From positions 42,520,194-42,584,193 of the forward strand of contig NC_091160.1 of the NCBI RefSeq assembly GCF_040958095.1: DNA of 64,000 nt. Direction: 5' to 3'. Origin of the DNA: Procambarus clarkii. Lineage: Eukaryota > Arthropoda > Malacostraca > Decapoda > Cambaridae. Position 1 is the first letter of the stretch. Each line of letters begins with the position of its first letter. The notes under the pieces are model-generated. The model saw only the letters and a list, made by a program, of their open reading frames with translations. It ran no database searches and was not told where the DNA came from. The translations under genes and the position numbers were made by a program. Below are positions 63,569-64,000 of the stretch, in pieces.

Positions 63569-64000
63569 GTTTGCTGTTTGGGAAGCTAGCTCCAGGGAGC
63601 CAACGGGGGCTCCATACAGAAAATCAGGTTGAATGTAAGGAAATGCCATTTTCTGAGTACGCCCCGAAGGCTCCCAGGCTGCAGGCTCGGTGGGGGAGAA
63701 GGGGTCGCCGCAGACGAGCAGCACTCAGTGTGGTATTTGTTATCATGTTTTCCTTGGGGGGAGTTCCTAGCCTCTGTTTGGTCTCTGGTGTCAGTTGTTT
63801 CTACCAGGAGGTGTCTGTTTTGGGGCGCTTGCCCTTCTGGGTGTTCAACCCTTGTTGATGGCAGACATGAATATACTGTACCCTCATACAAGGGAGTTTC
63901 ATATGCCATTGCTCCTTGGGCCTCTCTGAGGGAACCAGGTTCTGGCTTGTGGTCCCCGGTAGGCACAAACTCCGAATAACTGATGCCCCAGACTAATATC
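63569..64000 (+). mobile_element. DIRS-E internal complementary region and right ITR (cut by window end)
   Basis: AGCTCCAGGGAGCCAACGGGGG at 63588 starts the internal complementary region. TTGAATGTAAGGAAATGCC and GCCCCGAAGGCTCCC follow to about 63680. The right ITR then runs to the window end, with the CAACCCTTGTTGATGGCAGA block and the GGTTCTGGCTTGTGGTCCCC block shared with the other copies. Confidence 0.75.

Overview
The window looks like arthropod nuclear DNA, most likely from a decapod crustacean (crayfish-type). This is inferred from the repeat families and the gene sequence, not from a search. It holds one recognisable host gene: the 5' part of an ISWI-family chromatin-remodelling ATPase (Iswi/SMARCA5-like) on the + strand. 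Almost everything else is transposable elements, many nested inside each other, plus several tandem minisatellites.

Layout. 1-5935: remnant of a non-LTR retrotransposon with an RNase H domain and a CCHC-type tail (RNH-LINE 1), split by two minus-strand CR1-like LINE copies (a, b). 5936-7640: an array of about 160-bp units, each a chain of small hairpins. 7641-18346: a second RNH-LINE (2), split by a nearly full CR1-like LINE with an intact ORF2 (copy c, 9138-12893), by a rearranged LINE (14179-16060) and by a minus-strand RNH-LINE (17021-18058). 18347-19427: SINE, LINE tails and a microsatellite. 19428-19770: the only non-repeat sequence upstream of Iswi, with a candidate E2F site.

Iswi: exon 1 at 19771-19821, exon 2 at 23357-23583, a candidate 33-nt in-frame microexon at 33452-33484, exon 3 at 41942-42181 and exon 4 at 47490-47631. 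All phases join. The last intron runs past the window end, so the helicase lobes, HAND-SANT-SLIDE and the stop codon lie outside. The introns carry LINE pieces, four minisatellites (20, 23, about 43 and 47 nt units) and a family of large DIRS-like tyrosine-recombinase retrotransposons: A (24955-31207), B (36117-41613), C (48717-54925, inserted inside D), D (47771-60704, split by C) and E (60705-64000, partial), plus an isolated RT/RNase H piece at 45786-46936. The DIRS assignment rests on RT/RNase H/recombinase-like reading frames, inverted terminal repeats, and an internal region complementary to both element ends, which is the hallmark of DIRS1-type elements. D also contains a CR1 fragment and a Penelope-like GIY-YIG fragment. 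E contains a LINE and a TTAA-flanked piggyBac-like deletion derivative.

The functional logic is a host remodeller gene with very long introns acting as a sink for retroelements. The best candidates for novelty are the microexon next to the ISWI autoinhibitory motif, the hairpin-chain repeat with paired base changes, and the RT-less DIRS derivatives. Most long open frames in GC-rich and minisatellite stretches are not genes.
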